DNA from: Amoebophilaceae bacterium
GTDB lineage: Bacteria > Bacteroidota > Bacteroidia > Cytophagales > Amoebophilaceae
Length of the DNA: 64,000 nucleotides
Assembly (NCBI GenBank): GCA_025455725.1
Contig: JALOLY010000002.1
Coordinates: 4,295-68,294, forward strand
Reading direction: 5' to 3'
The notes below the pieces were generated by a model. That model was not told the origin of the DNA. It did no database searches and saw only the letters and a program-made list of their open reading frames with translations. The position numbers and the translations under genes are program-made. The stretch's first letter is position 1. Each line of letters starts with the position of its first letter. Of this stretch, positions 27,655 through 36,774 are shown in pieces.

Positions 27655-28476
27655 TCATGACAACAACTTTACGAAAACCACTATGAAAGGGATGGTTAGC
27701 AAAAAGCTATCGAACCTGTCTAGCCAACCTCCGTGCCCAGGAAGAGCACGCCCAGAGTCTTTAATCTTGAGGCTTCTCTTAAGCATTGATTCGACCAAGT
27801 CGCCATAAGTGCCAGCTATCACCGTGATGCCACCAATGCCCAGCCACCCCGCCAAATCTATGATACTGAAGTAGTGAGCAATAGTGTAACTCACGACCAG
27901 TGTCATGGTGGCACCTCCTAAAGCCCCTTCCCAAGATTTCTGGGGCGATATACGTTCGAAGAGTCTGCGTTTTCCTACGCTCGTACCTACCAAGTAAGCA
28001 CCTGTATCATTGGCCCACAGGGTCAGTAAAATGCCTATCACCATTTCGTATCTGTAAGTACCTGTAGCAAAAGCAATCATATGGAGCAAGACAAATGGCC
28101 CACCCACATAAACAATGCCCAGCAGTGTGTAGGCAATATTAGTAAAGGGAATCGGCCCCTTTTTGTGAAGTTCGGTAGGGAAAACAAGGGCGACCACGGG
28201 ACACAGTAGGTAGAGGTAGTTGCCAGCTAGTTGCCCACTGGCATGCATAAATACGAGTACATAGGTCAAAATAGCTCCCCCGATCCCCAAAAATTTGTTG
28301 GGACGTATGCCACTAAGGTCAGCCAACCGATAAAATTCTAGCATGGTCGACACGGCAACAAAAAGAAAGAGTAAAAAGTAGCTCCAGAGACTCCACGATA
28401 TACAAGCGATGACAACGGGGACAGCAACCAATGCGAAGAGCACTCTCTTAACAATATTGCTATACCGTAAGGACAT
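27655..28476 (-). CDS. cdsA: Phosphatidate cytidylyltransferase (CDP-diglyceride synthase)
   Basis: It converts phosphatidic acid and CTP to CDP-diacylglycerol, the entry point for phospholipids. It has about eight membrane helices. The family signature is complete near the C-terminus: SMLKRSLKIKDSGRALPGHGG, with WLDRFDS next. SPQKSWEGALGG precedes it. I use ATG 28476 (273 residues, MSLRYSNIVKRV); a TTG at 28488 would add four. It probably forms a unit with psd. Confidence 0.93.
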   Translation of the reverse strand: MSLRYSNIVKRVLFALVAVPVVIACISWSLWSYFLLFLFVAVSTMLEFYRLADLSGIRPNKFLGIGGAILTYVLVFMHASGQLAGNYLYLLCPVVALVFPTELHKKGPIPFTNIAYTLLGIVYVGGPFVLLHMIAFATGTYRYEMVIGILLTLWANDTGAYLVGTSVGKRRLFERISPQKSWEGALGGATMTLVVSYTIAHYFSIIDLAGWLGIGGITVIAGTYGDLVESMLKRSLKIKDSGRALPGHGGWLDRFDSFLLTIPFIVVFVKLLS

Positions 28477-28573
28477 TAATTTGCGCAATGTCTGGTTATG
28501 ATCGATGGCCTTTACGAGTAATGGGGATCAAAAGGGCATACCCCCGGGATTTGGGATTGACTATTATATCTTC

Positions 28574-28581
28574 CAAAGGTA
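28574..28581 (-). promoter_or_regulatory. Possible -7 box upstream of cdsA
   Basis: TACCTTTG on the minus strand matches the Bacteroidota TAnnTTTG element about 98 bases before the cdsA ATG. No TTG is found at the right spacing, so support is partial. Confidence 0.3.
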
Positions 28582-28687
28582 CACTTTCCTCGGTAAATAC
28601 TTTATTTTCATTATCACAGCACCAAGACTAATGTGAAGGTGTTAGCGGCTACTGCCGGGCCCTTCTAGAGAATCTTAGACTACGGTT

Positions 28688-29377
28688 ATGTTACAAGATT
28701 TTATCAATTTGTTCTTTCCGCATTACTGTTTGACTTGTCAAGAGATACTTGTAAAAGGGGAAACATTGATCTGTACAGTTTGTTTCCTTGATCTTCCCCC
28801 AACAACCTGCCACCAAGAGCCTGAGAACATAGTCGCCCAAAGACTCGCCGGTAGACTACCCATCAGTCATGCCATGGCACTGTACAAATTCCGAAAATCA
28901 GGTAAGGTGCAATGCCTACTCCATCATTTGAAGTATGGGAACAAACCGTTAATAGGAAAAGTACTGGGCAGAAGATTTGGCGCCCTTTTCAAGGAAGCAC
29001 ATGGAGGTGCAACATTGGATCTCATCATTCCCGTTCCCTTGCACAGCAGTAAGCTTCGGAAAAGGGGCTACAACCAAAGTGACTTTTTTGCACAAGGAAT
29101 TGCTGAAGTGCTACACATCCCTTGGAGCAACCAGCATCTTAAACGCGCCACAAAGGCAGTTACACAAACAAAAATGAGTAAGTTAGAGCGCTTTAAAAGT
29201 GTGGAAAATGCTTTTGTGGCGACAAACATTTCAAGCCTACACAACAAGCACATCCTTCTGGTGGATGACGTCATGACAACAGGGGCCACGCTAGAGGCCT
29301 GTGGCTTAGTATTGTTAGCTGCTGGAATCAAGGAACTTAGTGTGGCCACCATAGCAGTGACAACATCAAGCTATTGA
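28688..29377 (+). CDS. comF: ComF/GntX family phosphoribosyltransferase-like protein
   Basis: This family is linked to DNA uptake (ComFC) or substrate use (GntX). The 229 residues begin with a double CxxC zinc ribbon (CLTCQEIL and CTVC, about 14-35). A type I phosphoribosyltransferase fold follows: VPLHSSKLRKRGYNQSDFFA in mid-protein and the PRPP loop HILLVDDVMTTGATLEA near 190-206. The exact substrate is not known. It is a single-gene unit with a likely terminator about 60 bases downstream. Confidence 0.9.
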   Translation: MLQDFINLFFPHYCLTCQEILVKGETLICTVCFLDLPPTTCHQEPENIVAQRLAGRLPISHAMALYKFRKSGKVQCLLHHLKYGNKPLIGKVLGRRFGALFKEAHGGATLDLIIPVPLHSSKLRKRGYNQSDFFAQGIAEVLHIPWSNQHLKRATKAVTQTKMSKLERFKSVENAFVATNISSLHNKHILLVDDVMTTGATLEACGLVLLAAGIKELSVATIAVTTSSY

Positions 29378-29767
29378 TCATCAAGCCCCGCTAATCATTG
29401 TGTACCTGAACCCAGCTATTGTATCAAAATACACATGGCCTAGGTACCTTTTCATGCTCCATGGAAGTCAATAACCATAATCTTGCTAGGCCATTTTTTT
29501 GATAGTTTCGGGGTTTTTGTCAATCAATACGGCGTTGTTTTGGCCATGACGTTCTGCTGCGGGAGGGTACAGTGTACTGCATCGTCTTATGATGAGTTAA
29601 AGTTTTCAGCATCTTAGGATGAGATCAGTCTGTAAAAGTCGCATGCCTACTCATAGACATCACCACCAACAACATCACACCCAAAAGATCAGCGCAGCAG
29701 TTGTGGTACCTAAGGGCTACGCGTTCATTGTGACCATACGCCATGGCTTTCCTTGCCTATTTGGATG
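29378..29767. other. Convergent spacer between comF and the SPOR gene
   Basis: 390 bases. Apart from the terminator-like structure at 29435-29500, no gene-like feature is seen. Confidence 0.4.
29435..29500 (+). terminator. Terminator-like structure after comF
   Basis: ATGGCCTAG (29435-29443) and CTAGGCCAT (29486-29494) are perfect inverted repeats, and the second arm runs straight into seven Ts. The 42-base loop is long but can fold further. Confidence 0.5.
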
Positions 29768-30346
29768 CTACTCGTCGAGCTCTAGCACGGAGGGTGTGGG
29801 GCTTTTCAGCCTTTTGCTAAATGTATAGGGCCTGTTGGGAAAACATATAGGCCTAATAATCGCTTGAGGCACGTACTTCCTGATAGCCGCATAAGTAGGG
29901 TAAGCCTCTAACTTACTCAAGAACTTCCCAACCCGTACCGTGTAGCGAGGCAAATCATAGCTTACCCTAGGTGTCATGGTGGGATATCGTGTATGTAGCC
30001 TACTTCTTATTTTAAATGCTTCCTCTCTATTGCCCCCTGTATACACTTGAATCGTGTAACCATGGACATACTTGACATGTTCATTGGCTACCTTCTTGCG
30101 TGCTAGTAGGTAGTCGAGCTGGTCGGTAACCGCGTCAATAGGGGCTACGTGGGCATATTTTTCCTGATGCTCTATTTGCACAGGCTTTGGAGTCGTCAAC
30201 TTGGCTACCTCAAACTTTCTTCTGTGTGCAGCAAGATTTTCGCTATAGGTACTCTGAGGCTTGTCTTTACGCCATGCACCAGCCGTCGCTGTCGCAAATA
30301 ATAACAGTGCTAGGTATACATGACGTCTCGTTGGGTGATCGACCAT
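29768..30346 (-). CDS. SPOR-domain protein
   Basis: SPOR domains bind glycan strands lacking stem peptides, usually at the division septum. The 192 residues start with a signal-like hydrophobic segment (about 9-23, VYLALLLFATATAGA). The SPOR-like fold covers about 95-165: YTIQVYTGGNREEAFKIRSRL, then RVSYDLPRYTVRVGKF and YPTYAAIRKYVPQAIIRP. The middle (30-90) is hydrophilic and poorly conserved-looking. Its most likely location is the periplasm. It is a monocistronic minus-strand gene. Confidence 0.75.
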   Translation of the reverse strand: MVDHPTRRHVYLALLLFATATAGAWRKDKPQSTYSENLAAHRRKFEVAKLTTPKPVQIEHQEKYAHVAPIDAVTDQLDYLLARKKVANEHVKYVHGYTIQVYTGGNREEAFKIRSRLHTRYPTMTPRVSYDLPRYTVRVGKFLSKLEAYPTYAAIRKYVPQAIIRPICFPNRPYTFSKRLKSPTPSVLELDE

Positions 30347-30692
30347 ATTTTTGTTTGCTCACTTTTTTATCAACCCTTGGGAACCGATTTCTGAAGGTGC
30401 TGATACGCTCTTTACGTACTTACCAAGGCTCTAAATAAAACATTCTCTAATTTTACGGCCTATTGTGTAAAATGAATGAGATATCCTCATACTGCTCCTT
30501 ACAACCAGATCAAAACACCCGCCCCCCGTCATAGAGGTGGCTATATGCAGGCGCCGAACACTCAAAATAACCCCCCAAAAGAATAACAGCCCTGGTATGG
30601 CTTTCGCATAAGAGCCTCCCAACAACGGGGAAATAAATAAGGCCTTGGTGGAGTGCGATACGCTATAGGGTGTACACATGACGCAACCAGAC
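30347..30692. other. Spacer without recognisable gene
   Basis: These 346 bases lie between asd and the SPOR gene. An 82-codon minus frame (30679-30431) has no family character. Short C and A runs occur; nothing else is visible. Confidence 0.35.
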
Positions 30693-31682
30693 CTACGTTA
30701 TCAACCGTTGTATAGACTCAGCAATCTGTACGGCATTAGTGGCCGCTCCTTTGCGCAAATTATCTGCTACAATCCACAAATTCAGCGTACAGGGCTGTGA
30801 ATAATCTCTTCGGATGCGTCCCACAAATACTGCATCTTGATGCCGAGCGTAAAGAGGCATGGGATACTGGTGCTGCGCAGCACTGTCTTGTACAACAACA
30901 CCTGGAGTTTTATTGAGTAAGTGGGTGACCTCATGAAGGTCAAACTCCTTGGCCAGCTCCACATTAACAGCCAGAGAATGGCCGCCTAGTACAGGTACCC
31001 TAACAGCTGTAGCGGTTATGCGAATCGATACATCTCCTAATATCTTCTGCGTCTCGTTTACAAGCTTGATTTCTTCCTTGGTATAACCGTTATCCAAAAA
31101 CTCATCAATATGAGGAATGACATTAAGGTCAATAGGATAAGGATAAGCCTGGGGTACATCGGTTACTCCTTGACGCTCTGCCATCAGCTGTCCGACAGCT
31201 ATTTTGCCAGTACCCGTCACAGCCTGATAAGTGGCTATCACCATGCGCCGCAGTCCATAATACTGGTGCAAGGGGGCTAAAGCCATAACAAGCTGAATGG
31301 TGGAACAATTGGGATTGGCAATGAGCTTGTCATTGGCCTGGAGAAGACGTCCATTGACCTCGGGCACAATTAACTTGCAATCTGGATGCATGCGCCAAGC
31401 TGCAGAATTATCAATGGTTATGGCACCTGCCGCAACAAAAATAGGAACCCAGGTTGTAGATGTTGCCTGATCTGCAGCAAATATTATCAAGGTAGGTTGT
31501 GCTGCTAGTGCTGCTTCTAAGCTAATAATCTCGTGGGACTCTCCTGCCCATTGTAGGGCCTGGCCTACGGAACCAGAAGAGGCCACCAGGAGCAAAGACT
31601 GCAGCGGAAAACGATGCTCCTCCAAGACATGCAAAATCTCTTGACCGACGAGGCCGGTAGCACCCACAAGAGCAAGCTTCAT
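30693..31682 (-). CDS. asd: Aspartate-semialdehyde dehydrogenase
   Basis: It reduces aspartyl phosphate to aspartate semialdehyde, the branch point to diaminopimelate/lysine, threonine and methionine. The NADP fold starts MKLALVGATGLVGQEIL. The catalytic Cys is in NPNCST (Cys126). GAITIDNSAAWRM and the late VPVLGGHSLAVNVE are also family-typical. I use ATG 31682 (329 residues), which starts exactly at the conserved N-terminus; a start at 31739 would add 19 unmatched residues. It works with dapA at 39320 and the DAP-type murE at 50446. Confidence 0.94.
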   Translation of the reverse strand: MKLALVGATGLVGQEILHVLEEHRFPLQSLLLVASSGSVGQALQWAGESHEIISLEAALAAQPTLIIFAADQATSTTWVPIFVAAGAITIDNSAAWRMHPDCKLIVPEVNGRLLQANDKLIANPNCSTIQLVMALAPLHQYYGLRRMVIATYQAVTGTGKIAVGQLMAERQGVTDVPQAYPYPIDLNVIPHIDEFLDNGYTKEEIKLVNETQKILGDVSIRITATAVRVPVLGGHSLAVNVELAKEFDLHEVTHLLNKTPGVVVQDSAAQHQYPMPLYARHQDAVFVGRIRRDYSQPCTLNLWIVADNLRKGAATNAVQIAESIQRLIT

Positions 31683-32025
31683 ACACCTTACAGATTGTTT
31701 GAGTGGATTGTCAATTTTGCACTCATCTTTGTTGGACAAGGCCTACCGGGGGCCTTTTCTACAGTGCCCCACAACAGCAACGCTCCGCGCTGCACGACGC
31801 GAGGTCTGCAAGTGAGTAATCATGTATAGAAGCTCATCGACCGTTCAACCATGTCACCTTTTGACCAGAAATTGGGCCAAGACCCCGCGTTTGATTTTTC
31901 TAACCATATGCGCGGAACACACCAAGGAAACCGCACGCTAGTGTTAACCACAACTGATCAAAAAATCCTCCCAGTCCCGCATAAAATTTTTACGGGGGAA
32001 GTAACTACAAATGCGTGTATCTAGT
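31683..32025. other. Spacer without recognisable gene
   Basis: 343 bases between asd and gpmI, both on the minus strand. I see no coding stretch, RNA gene or clear terminator. Confidence 0.35.
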
Positions 32026-33564
32026 CTAAAAATCGCACAATGATTTTCCGGTCATGGCAGATGGGACAGGCACCCCCATACATTGCAAGATAGTAGGTGC
32101 TACATCAGCTAGCCTACCATTTTTTAATCGTCTCGGTACTTTTTGATCCACCAGCACACAGGGAACTGGGTATGCGGTGTGTGCAGTGTAAGGACGTCCC
32201 TGAGCTGTCAGCATCTTGTCAGCATTACCATGATCCGACACGATAAGTACAGCGTAGCTGTTTTCTATAGCTCTCCTGACCACTTTTTCCAAGCACTGGT
32301 CCACTACTTCACAGGCTCGGACTGTAGCTTCAAAAATGCCCGTATGTCCTACCATATCTGCGTTGGAAAAGTTAAGACAAATGAAATCAACTCTTTTCTT
32401 CGAAAGTACTGGCAGCACTTTTTCTGTAATGTCAAGAGCAGCCATAGCAGGCGCCAGGTCGTAGGTAGTTACCCGAGGGGAGGTACACAGCACACGTTCT
32501 TCACCTGGGAAAGGCTCTTCCCTGCCTCCAGAAAAGAAATACGTGACGTGTGGATACTTCTCTGTTTCAGCAATTCTAAGTTGTCTTTTCCCATATTTGC
32601 TCAATACTTCCCCCAATGTATCTTTCAAAATATTCTGCTCAAATAACGCCTTAACATGCTGAAATCGTTCATCGTAAGCCGTCATAGTCAGATAATGTAG
32701 CTTGAGTGGATGCATACCCAGCTTGGGTAGTGCTTCTTGGGTTAATGCTTGCGTAATCTGCCGACTTCTATCGGCCCTAAAATTAAAACAGAGCACTACA
32801 TCGCCTTCCTGCAAGCATGCCTTGGGTGTGCCTTCCTGATTAGTCAGCAAAATGGGTTGTAAAAACTCATCCGTAATGCCCTGAGCATAAGATTGCTCAA
32901 TGGCCCTTTGCCAGTCTTGTACATGCGTGCCTTTGCCATGAACTAACGTATCGTAGGCGACCTTGGTTCGCCCCCAACGTCGATCTCGGTCCATGGCATA
33001 ATAGCGGCCCATCACCGAAGCTAATTGCCCTGTCATCGTGCTCTGCAACTGAGATTCTAAATCTGACAAAAATTGTATTGCACTTTGTGGCGCTGTATCT
33101 CTCCCATCAGTAACCGCATGGATGAATAATCGCTCGATAGCATGATCTTTCGCTGCCTTACATATGGCTTTGAGGTGATCTAGATGAGCATGAACACCAC
33201 CGTCAGAAACGAGACCCATGAGGTGTATGGCTTTTTGGTGTGTTTTGGAATAACTGAACGCAGACAGCAGCGCTTCGTTTTGGTAAAATTCTCCAGAAGC
33301 AATGGCCTTGTTGATACGACCTAAAGACTGGTCTACTACTCTACCCGCCCCCAAATTAATATGACCCACTTCAGAATTACCCACCTGGCCTTCTGGCAGT
33401 CCGACGGCTAAACCTGAGGCCAATAACTGACTAGAGGGATACTGTTGGTAAAGTGACTCGATAAAAGGCGTACTGGCCTTGTCAATGGCAGAATACTGTG
33501 GCTGAGGCGCAAGGCCCCAGCCATCCAAAATCAAGAGAATTAACTTCTTTTGTGTTGGCTGCAT
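32026..33564 (-). CDS. gpmI: 2,3-bisphosphoglycerate-independent phosphoglycerate mutase
   Basis: This Mn-dependent glycolytic enzyme converts 3- to 2-phosphoglycerate. Its 512 residues are the usual length. LILLILDGWG (about 8-17) gives the first metal Asp, and the phospho-Ser is Ser64 in GNSEVGH. HAVTDGRDTAP, FNFRADRSRQ, NFSNADMVGHTG and the late VSDHGNAD complete the metal site. I use ATG 33564; a GTG one codon upstream is also possible. It shows that lower glycolysis or gluconeogenesis is present. Confidence 0.95.
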   Translation of the reverse strand: MQPTQKKLILLILDGWGLAPQPQYSAIDKASTPFIESLYQQYPSSQLLASGLAVGLPEGQVGNSEVGHINLGAGRVVDQSLGRINKAIASGEFYQNEALLSAFSYSKTHQKAIHLMGLVSDGGVHAHLDHLKAICKAAKDHAIERLFIHAVTDGRDTAPQSAIQFLSDLESQLQSTMTGQLASVMGRYYAMDRDRRWGRTKVAYDTLVHGKGTHVQDWQRAIEQSYAQGITDEFLQPILLTNQEGTPKACLQEGDVVLCFNFRADRSRQITQALTQEALPKLGMHPLKLHYLTMTAYDERFQHVKALFEQNILKDTLGEVLSKYGKRQLRIAETEKYPHVTYFFSGGREEPFPGEERVLCTSPRVTTYDLAPAMAALDITEKVLPVLSKKRVDFICLNFSNADMVGHTGIFEATVRACEVVDQCLEKVVRRAIENSYAVLIVSDHGNADKMLTAQGRPYTAHTAYPVPCVLVDQKVPRRLKNGRLADVAPTILQCMGVPVPSAMTGKSLCDF

Positions 33565-33722
33565 CACGATCTCGGCTATGGTAGGTTTGGGTGATTACTA
33601 AGTCTGCCTATCATCTTGTAATTGGAGAGCCAATGATGAGGAGGTCTGAGTAATTTGAGGGTTTTTCCTTTTTACATGACACCGATGCGTCAGTCTTAGA
33701 CTACCTCGGCAAAGCGTAACAC

Positions 33723-33753
33723 TTGCCCGCACTGCCGACATTGCGTAAGTTTA
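33723..33753 (+). promoter_or_regulatory. Probable recA promoter
   Basis: TTG (33723-33725), a 20-base spacer and TAAGTTTA (33746-33753) match TTG-N19/21-TAnnTTTG with one mismatch in the last base. It lies about 80 bases upstream of the recA start. Confidence 0.4.
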
Positions 33754-33832
33754 GCAAAAATTCAAGGTCAACTGATTACAAGTCTTCAACGACCCAAGAT
33801 AGCCCCTGGGAGACGTGGCGGGTGTGTATCGA

Positions 33833-34882
33833 ATGGAAAAACTCATGAACGACAAGATAGAAAAATTAAAGGCCTTACAACTGACCATTGACAAAATAGA
33901 AAAGACCTACGGCAAGGGAACGGTCATGAGGCTAAGTGATAGCAAAGTGGTAGACGTACCCGCAATCTCTACAGGCTCTCTGGGCTTAGACCTAGCACTA
34001 GGTATCGGTGGTATTCCTAGGGGAAGAATCATTGAAGTGTATGGTCCAGAGTCATCTGGCAAAACCACTCTGAGCCTCCATTGTATAGCTGAAGCACAGA
34101 AAACCGGTGGCATGGCTGCCTTCATTGACGCAGAACACGCCTTCGATAAAACATATGCCGAGAAGCTAGGCATCAACATAGAGAATTTACTCATTTCTCA
34201 GCCAGACCATGGCGAACAAGCTCTGGAAATTGCAGAGCACCTCATTCGTTCTGGCACCATAGACATTATCGTCATTGACTCTGTAGCCGCTCTGGTGCCT
34301 CGAAGCGAACTAGAGGGCGATATGGGCGATAGCAAAATGGGCCTACAGGCCCGACTGATGTCTCAAGCGCTCAGAAAGCTAACGGGCGCCATCAGCAAAA
34401 CGGGTTGCTCTTGTATCTTCATCAACCAACTTCGTGAGAAAATAGGGGTGTTATTTGGCAATCCTGAAACAACAACGGGCGGCAATGCGCTGAAGTTTTA
34501 TGCCTCTGTGCGGCTAGACATCCGCAGATTGTCTCAAATAAAAGACAGTACCGGAGAATTATTGGGCAACCGCACCAAGGTGAAAGTGGTCAAGAATAAG
34601 GTTGCACCGCCTTTCAAGGTTGTTGAGTTTGATATCATTTATGGAGAAGGTATTTCTAAAGTGGGAGAAATCGTCGATCTGGGTGTCGCTTTAAACGTTA
34701 TCCAGAAAGCAGGGTCTTGGTTCTCTTACGAAGGCAATAAGCTTGCCCAAGGAAGAGATGCAGTTAAGGCGTTGTTACAGGATAATCATGAACTTCTGGA
34801 CACATTACAAGGCATTATTTATGCCCAAATACACAATGTGCCCTCTCATCAAGCCGTAGACAGTGAAGTACACACAGAATGA
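33833..34882 (+). CDS. recA: Recombinase RecA
   Basis: It forms filaments on single-stranded DNA and drives strand exchange. The core includes GPESSGKTTLSLH (Walker A), VIDSVAALVPRSELEGD, MGLQARLMSQALRKL, and loop L2 around FINQLREKIGVLFGNPETTTGG. At 349 residues from ATG 33833 it is complete; the next ATG at 33845 (MNDKIEKLKAL) and a GTG at 33815 are alternative starts. There is no partner gene: roughly 1 kb of gene-free DNA follows. Confidence 0.97.
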   Translation: MEKLMNDKIEKLKALQLTIDKIEKTYGKGTVMRLSDSKVVDVPAISTGSLGLDLALGIGGIPRGRIIEVYGPESSGKTTLSLHCIAEAQKTGGMAAFIDAEHAFDKTYAEKLGINIENLLISQPDHGEQALEIAEHLIRSGTIDIIVIDSVAALVPRSELEGDMGDSKMGLQARLMSQALRKLTGAISKTGCSCIFINQLREKIGVLFGNPETTTGGNALKFYASVRLDIRRLSQIKDSTGELLGNRTKVKVVKNKVAPPFKVVEFDIIYGEGISKVGEIVDLGVALNVIQKAGSWFSYEGNKLAQGRDAVKALLQDNHELLDTLQGIIYAQIHNVPSHQAVDSEVHTE

Positions 34883-35935
34883 TTAGCTCAATTTCCTCCT
34901 TCCAGGCACTCCGAATCCTTGTGGCCTTGAGTGTGCGCCTCCGGATAATCGATGTGCTGCGTGAGATGTGTGCTGGTGCTCCGTCTTTTCGTCTTGCCAG
35001 ACCAGGAAAGAGCGTCATTACAGGGAGTTTTCGGGGCGTCTCCCAATTATCTTGCGAGTCAGACGCGCGTGCGTTTTTGTCCGCAACCGTTTCCGTGATT
35101 CTACCCATTTCACTGCAAACTCGCACCGAGGGGGATATTGCCTCGTGCAGCGTGAGTCACCGCAAGAAGTCTTAAGAAGGGAACAGACACACCGCATACA
35201 TAAAATCGCAATCAATATCTGTAGCATCCAATACTTCGGATTGCTGCGCACCTGAAAAGTGAATTGCACCAACGACACATCTCAGAGATATCTTATCGCT
35301 GGCCCATCAGGATGCGATGACTATACTTTCCAAAGGCTCCGACCCTAGCCGTCAACGAGGACTTGTAACGGTTGCTTCTATCCTACACGAGAGGGTCAAT
35401 CATCGCAGAATGAGTGCGCCCACCGAAGTAGCACGTGATGAGGAGCATATGCTGGATTAATGGCAAGAGGCCAACCTAAAAACAACCTTCAAAAGACTGA
35501 TAGTAAGGCACATGAAACAAAAGGAATCTTTGCAGAAAAGGCGGTGCAAAAACAACCATTCCGAATAACTATTCCCCACTTTAATCGTATTTTTGACATA
35601 ACCTGAGGCGCGGCGTCTGGCCCACCACTTTCAATATAAAATCAATACAGTATACTGCCAGACACACACAGCTCAGCCCCCCACAAGCTACGGTACAGCG
35701 GCAACGTTATTCCTAAAAAATAAGGCACACAGGAGTTGTTTGCTATATATGACCCGCAACGCTCCGACCTTCAGAAGATTGAGATGTACACACGCCTCAA
35801 TGTCCCAATTTTCGTTGCGATACCGTGCCCACACCATTCATTCACTGAAGTCACACCCCAAAAATAGCCCAAACGTGAGTGAAGATTCGCCTTCATTGCA
35901 CTATATTTGCTGTCCACAACCTAAAATCTTTACAA
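34883..35935. other. 1.05-kb spacer without recognisable gene
   Basis: Several frames of 60-100 codons are open here on both strands, but none has recognisable domains. One stop-free stretch (35281-35460, plus strand) reads protein-like (LRDILSLAHQDAM..., ending EEHMLD) but lacks a normal start. A hairpin with an 8-bp bulged stem is at 35123-35148. This may be a graveyard of one or more decayed genes. Confidence 0.45.
35902..35909 (+). promoter_or_regulatory. Probable -7 promoter box of the ZIP gene
   Basis: TATATTTG matches TAnnTTTG exactly and lies 26 bases before the ZIP-family ATG at 35936. No TTG is seen at ideal spacing upstream. Confidence 0.45.
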
Positions 35936-36691
35936 ATGCTTTTTCAGGCCTTACTTATTTTTCTTGCTGCGGCTCTTGGGGGGAGCAGCTTGTTGATCAT
36001 CCGAAAGCCCAAACCAGCTTATCTGAAACTCTTTCTCATCTTCTCCGGCGGCTACCTTTTTGCTATTACCTTCTTACATATTCTCCCCGATCTTTTTGCC
36101 CTGCATACTGATGCCAGACTAGCGGGACTATATATTCTCGTAGGCTTCTTTTTACAGCTCCTACTAGAATTTTTTAGCAAAGGTATAGAACATGGACACG
36201 AATACGAGGCACAACTAGCAGAGCATCGGCCCAGTGTTTCGCCACTTACGTTGATGGCTGCATTCTTCCTGCATGCCTTTTTAGATGGCGTAATCCTGAG
36301 TAGTCCCTCTCCTGCACACGGCCACCACCACCATGGCCACGGTGCTAATGGTCTCCTGATAGGCATTCTCTTGCACAAAATTCCAGAGTCTTTTGTGTTG
36401 GCAAGCATCTTGGGTAAGCTTACTAATCGAAAAAGAACGGTGATCGTATGCTTGTTAATTTTTGCACTGGCCTCTCCTATGGGCTTGCTAGGAATCGGCC
36501 ATTTTAATCAACAACAATTGTTATCTGGACATGGCTCGCTGGCTCTGTGGGGTATTGTTAGTGGTAGTTTTATGCATATCGCTAGCACTATTTTGGCTGA
36601 GGCAAGCCCATGTCACCGCCCCAATGTTCGCAAGTTTATAGCAAGTTTATTAGGTGCAGGATTGGCTGTCATCTGCGAGTTTGTGCTATAA
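35936..36691 (+). CDS. ZIP-family divalent metal transporter
   Basis: It takes up Zn2+ or related divalent metals across the inner membrane. Its 251 residues make about eight helices. A His-rich loop (HGHHHHGHG, about 130-138) precedes the two metal-binding helices, seen as FFLHAFLDGVIL (TM4) and LLHKIPESFVLA (TM5). I use ATG 35936 (MLFQALLIFLAA), which starts at the first helix; an in-frame start at 35879 adds 19 residues upstream of it and would precede the promoter box. The metal is not fixed by sequence. Confidence 0.88.
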   Translation: MLFQALLIFLAAALGGSSLLIIRKPKPAYLKLFLIFSGGYLFAITFLHILPDLFALHTDARLAGLYILVGFFLQLLLEFFSKGIEHGHEYEAQLAEHRPSVSPLTLMAAFFLHAFLDGVILSSPSPAHGHHHHGHGANGLLIGILLHKIPESFVLASILGKLTNRKRTVIVCLLIFALASPMGLLGIGHFNQQQLLSGHGSLALWGIVSGSFMHIASTILAEASPCHRPNVRKFIASLLGAGLAVICEFVL

Positions 36692-36774
36692 GGGCCTTAT
36701 CGGGATTCCTAGCAGCTATTGTATAGGGCGTACACCAGCGTTCTTTTTACCCTACAGGAGTAACTCCAAAACGC

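Noticed and set aside
35123..35148. Hairpin with an 8-bp bulged stem after recA
   Set aside because: No T-run, 240 bases beyond recA and no sign of an RNA gene; recorded only within the spacer entry.
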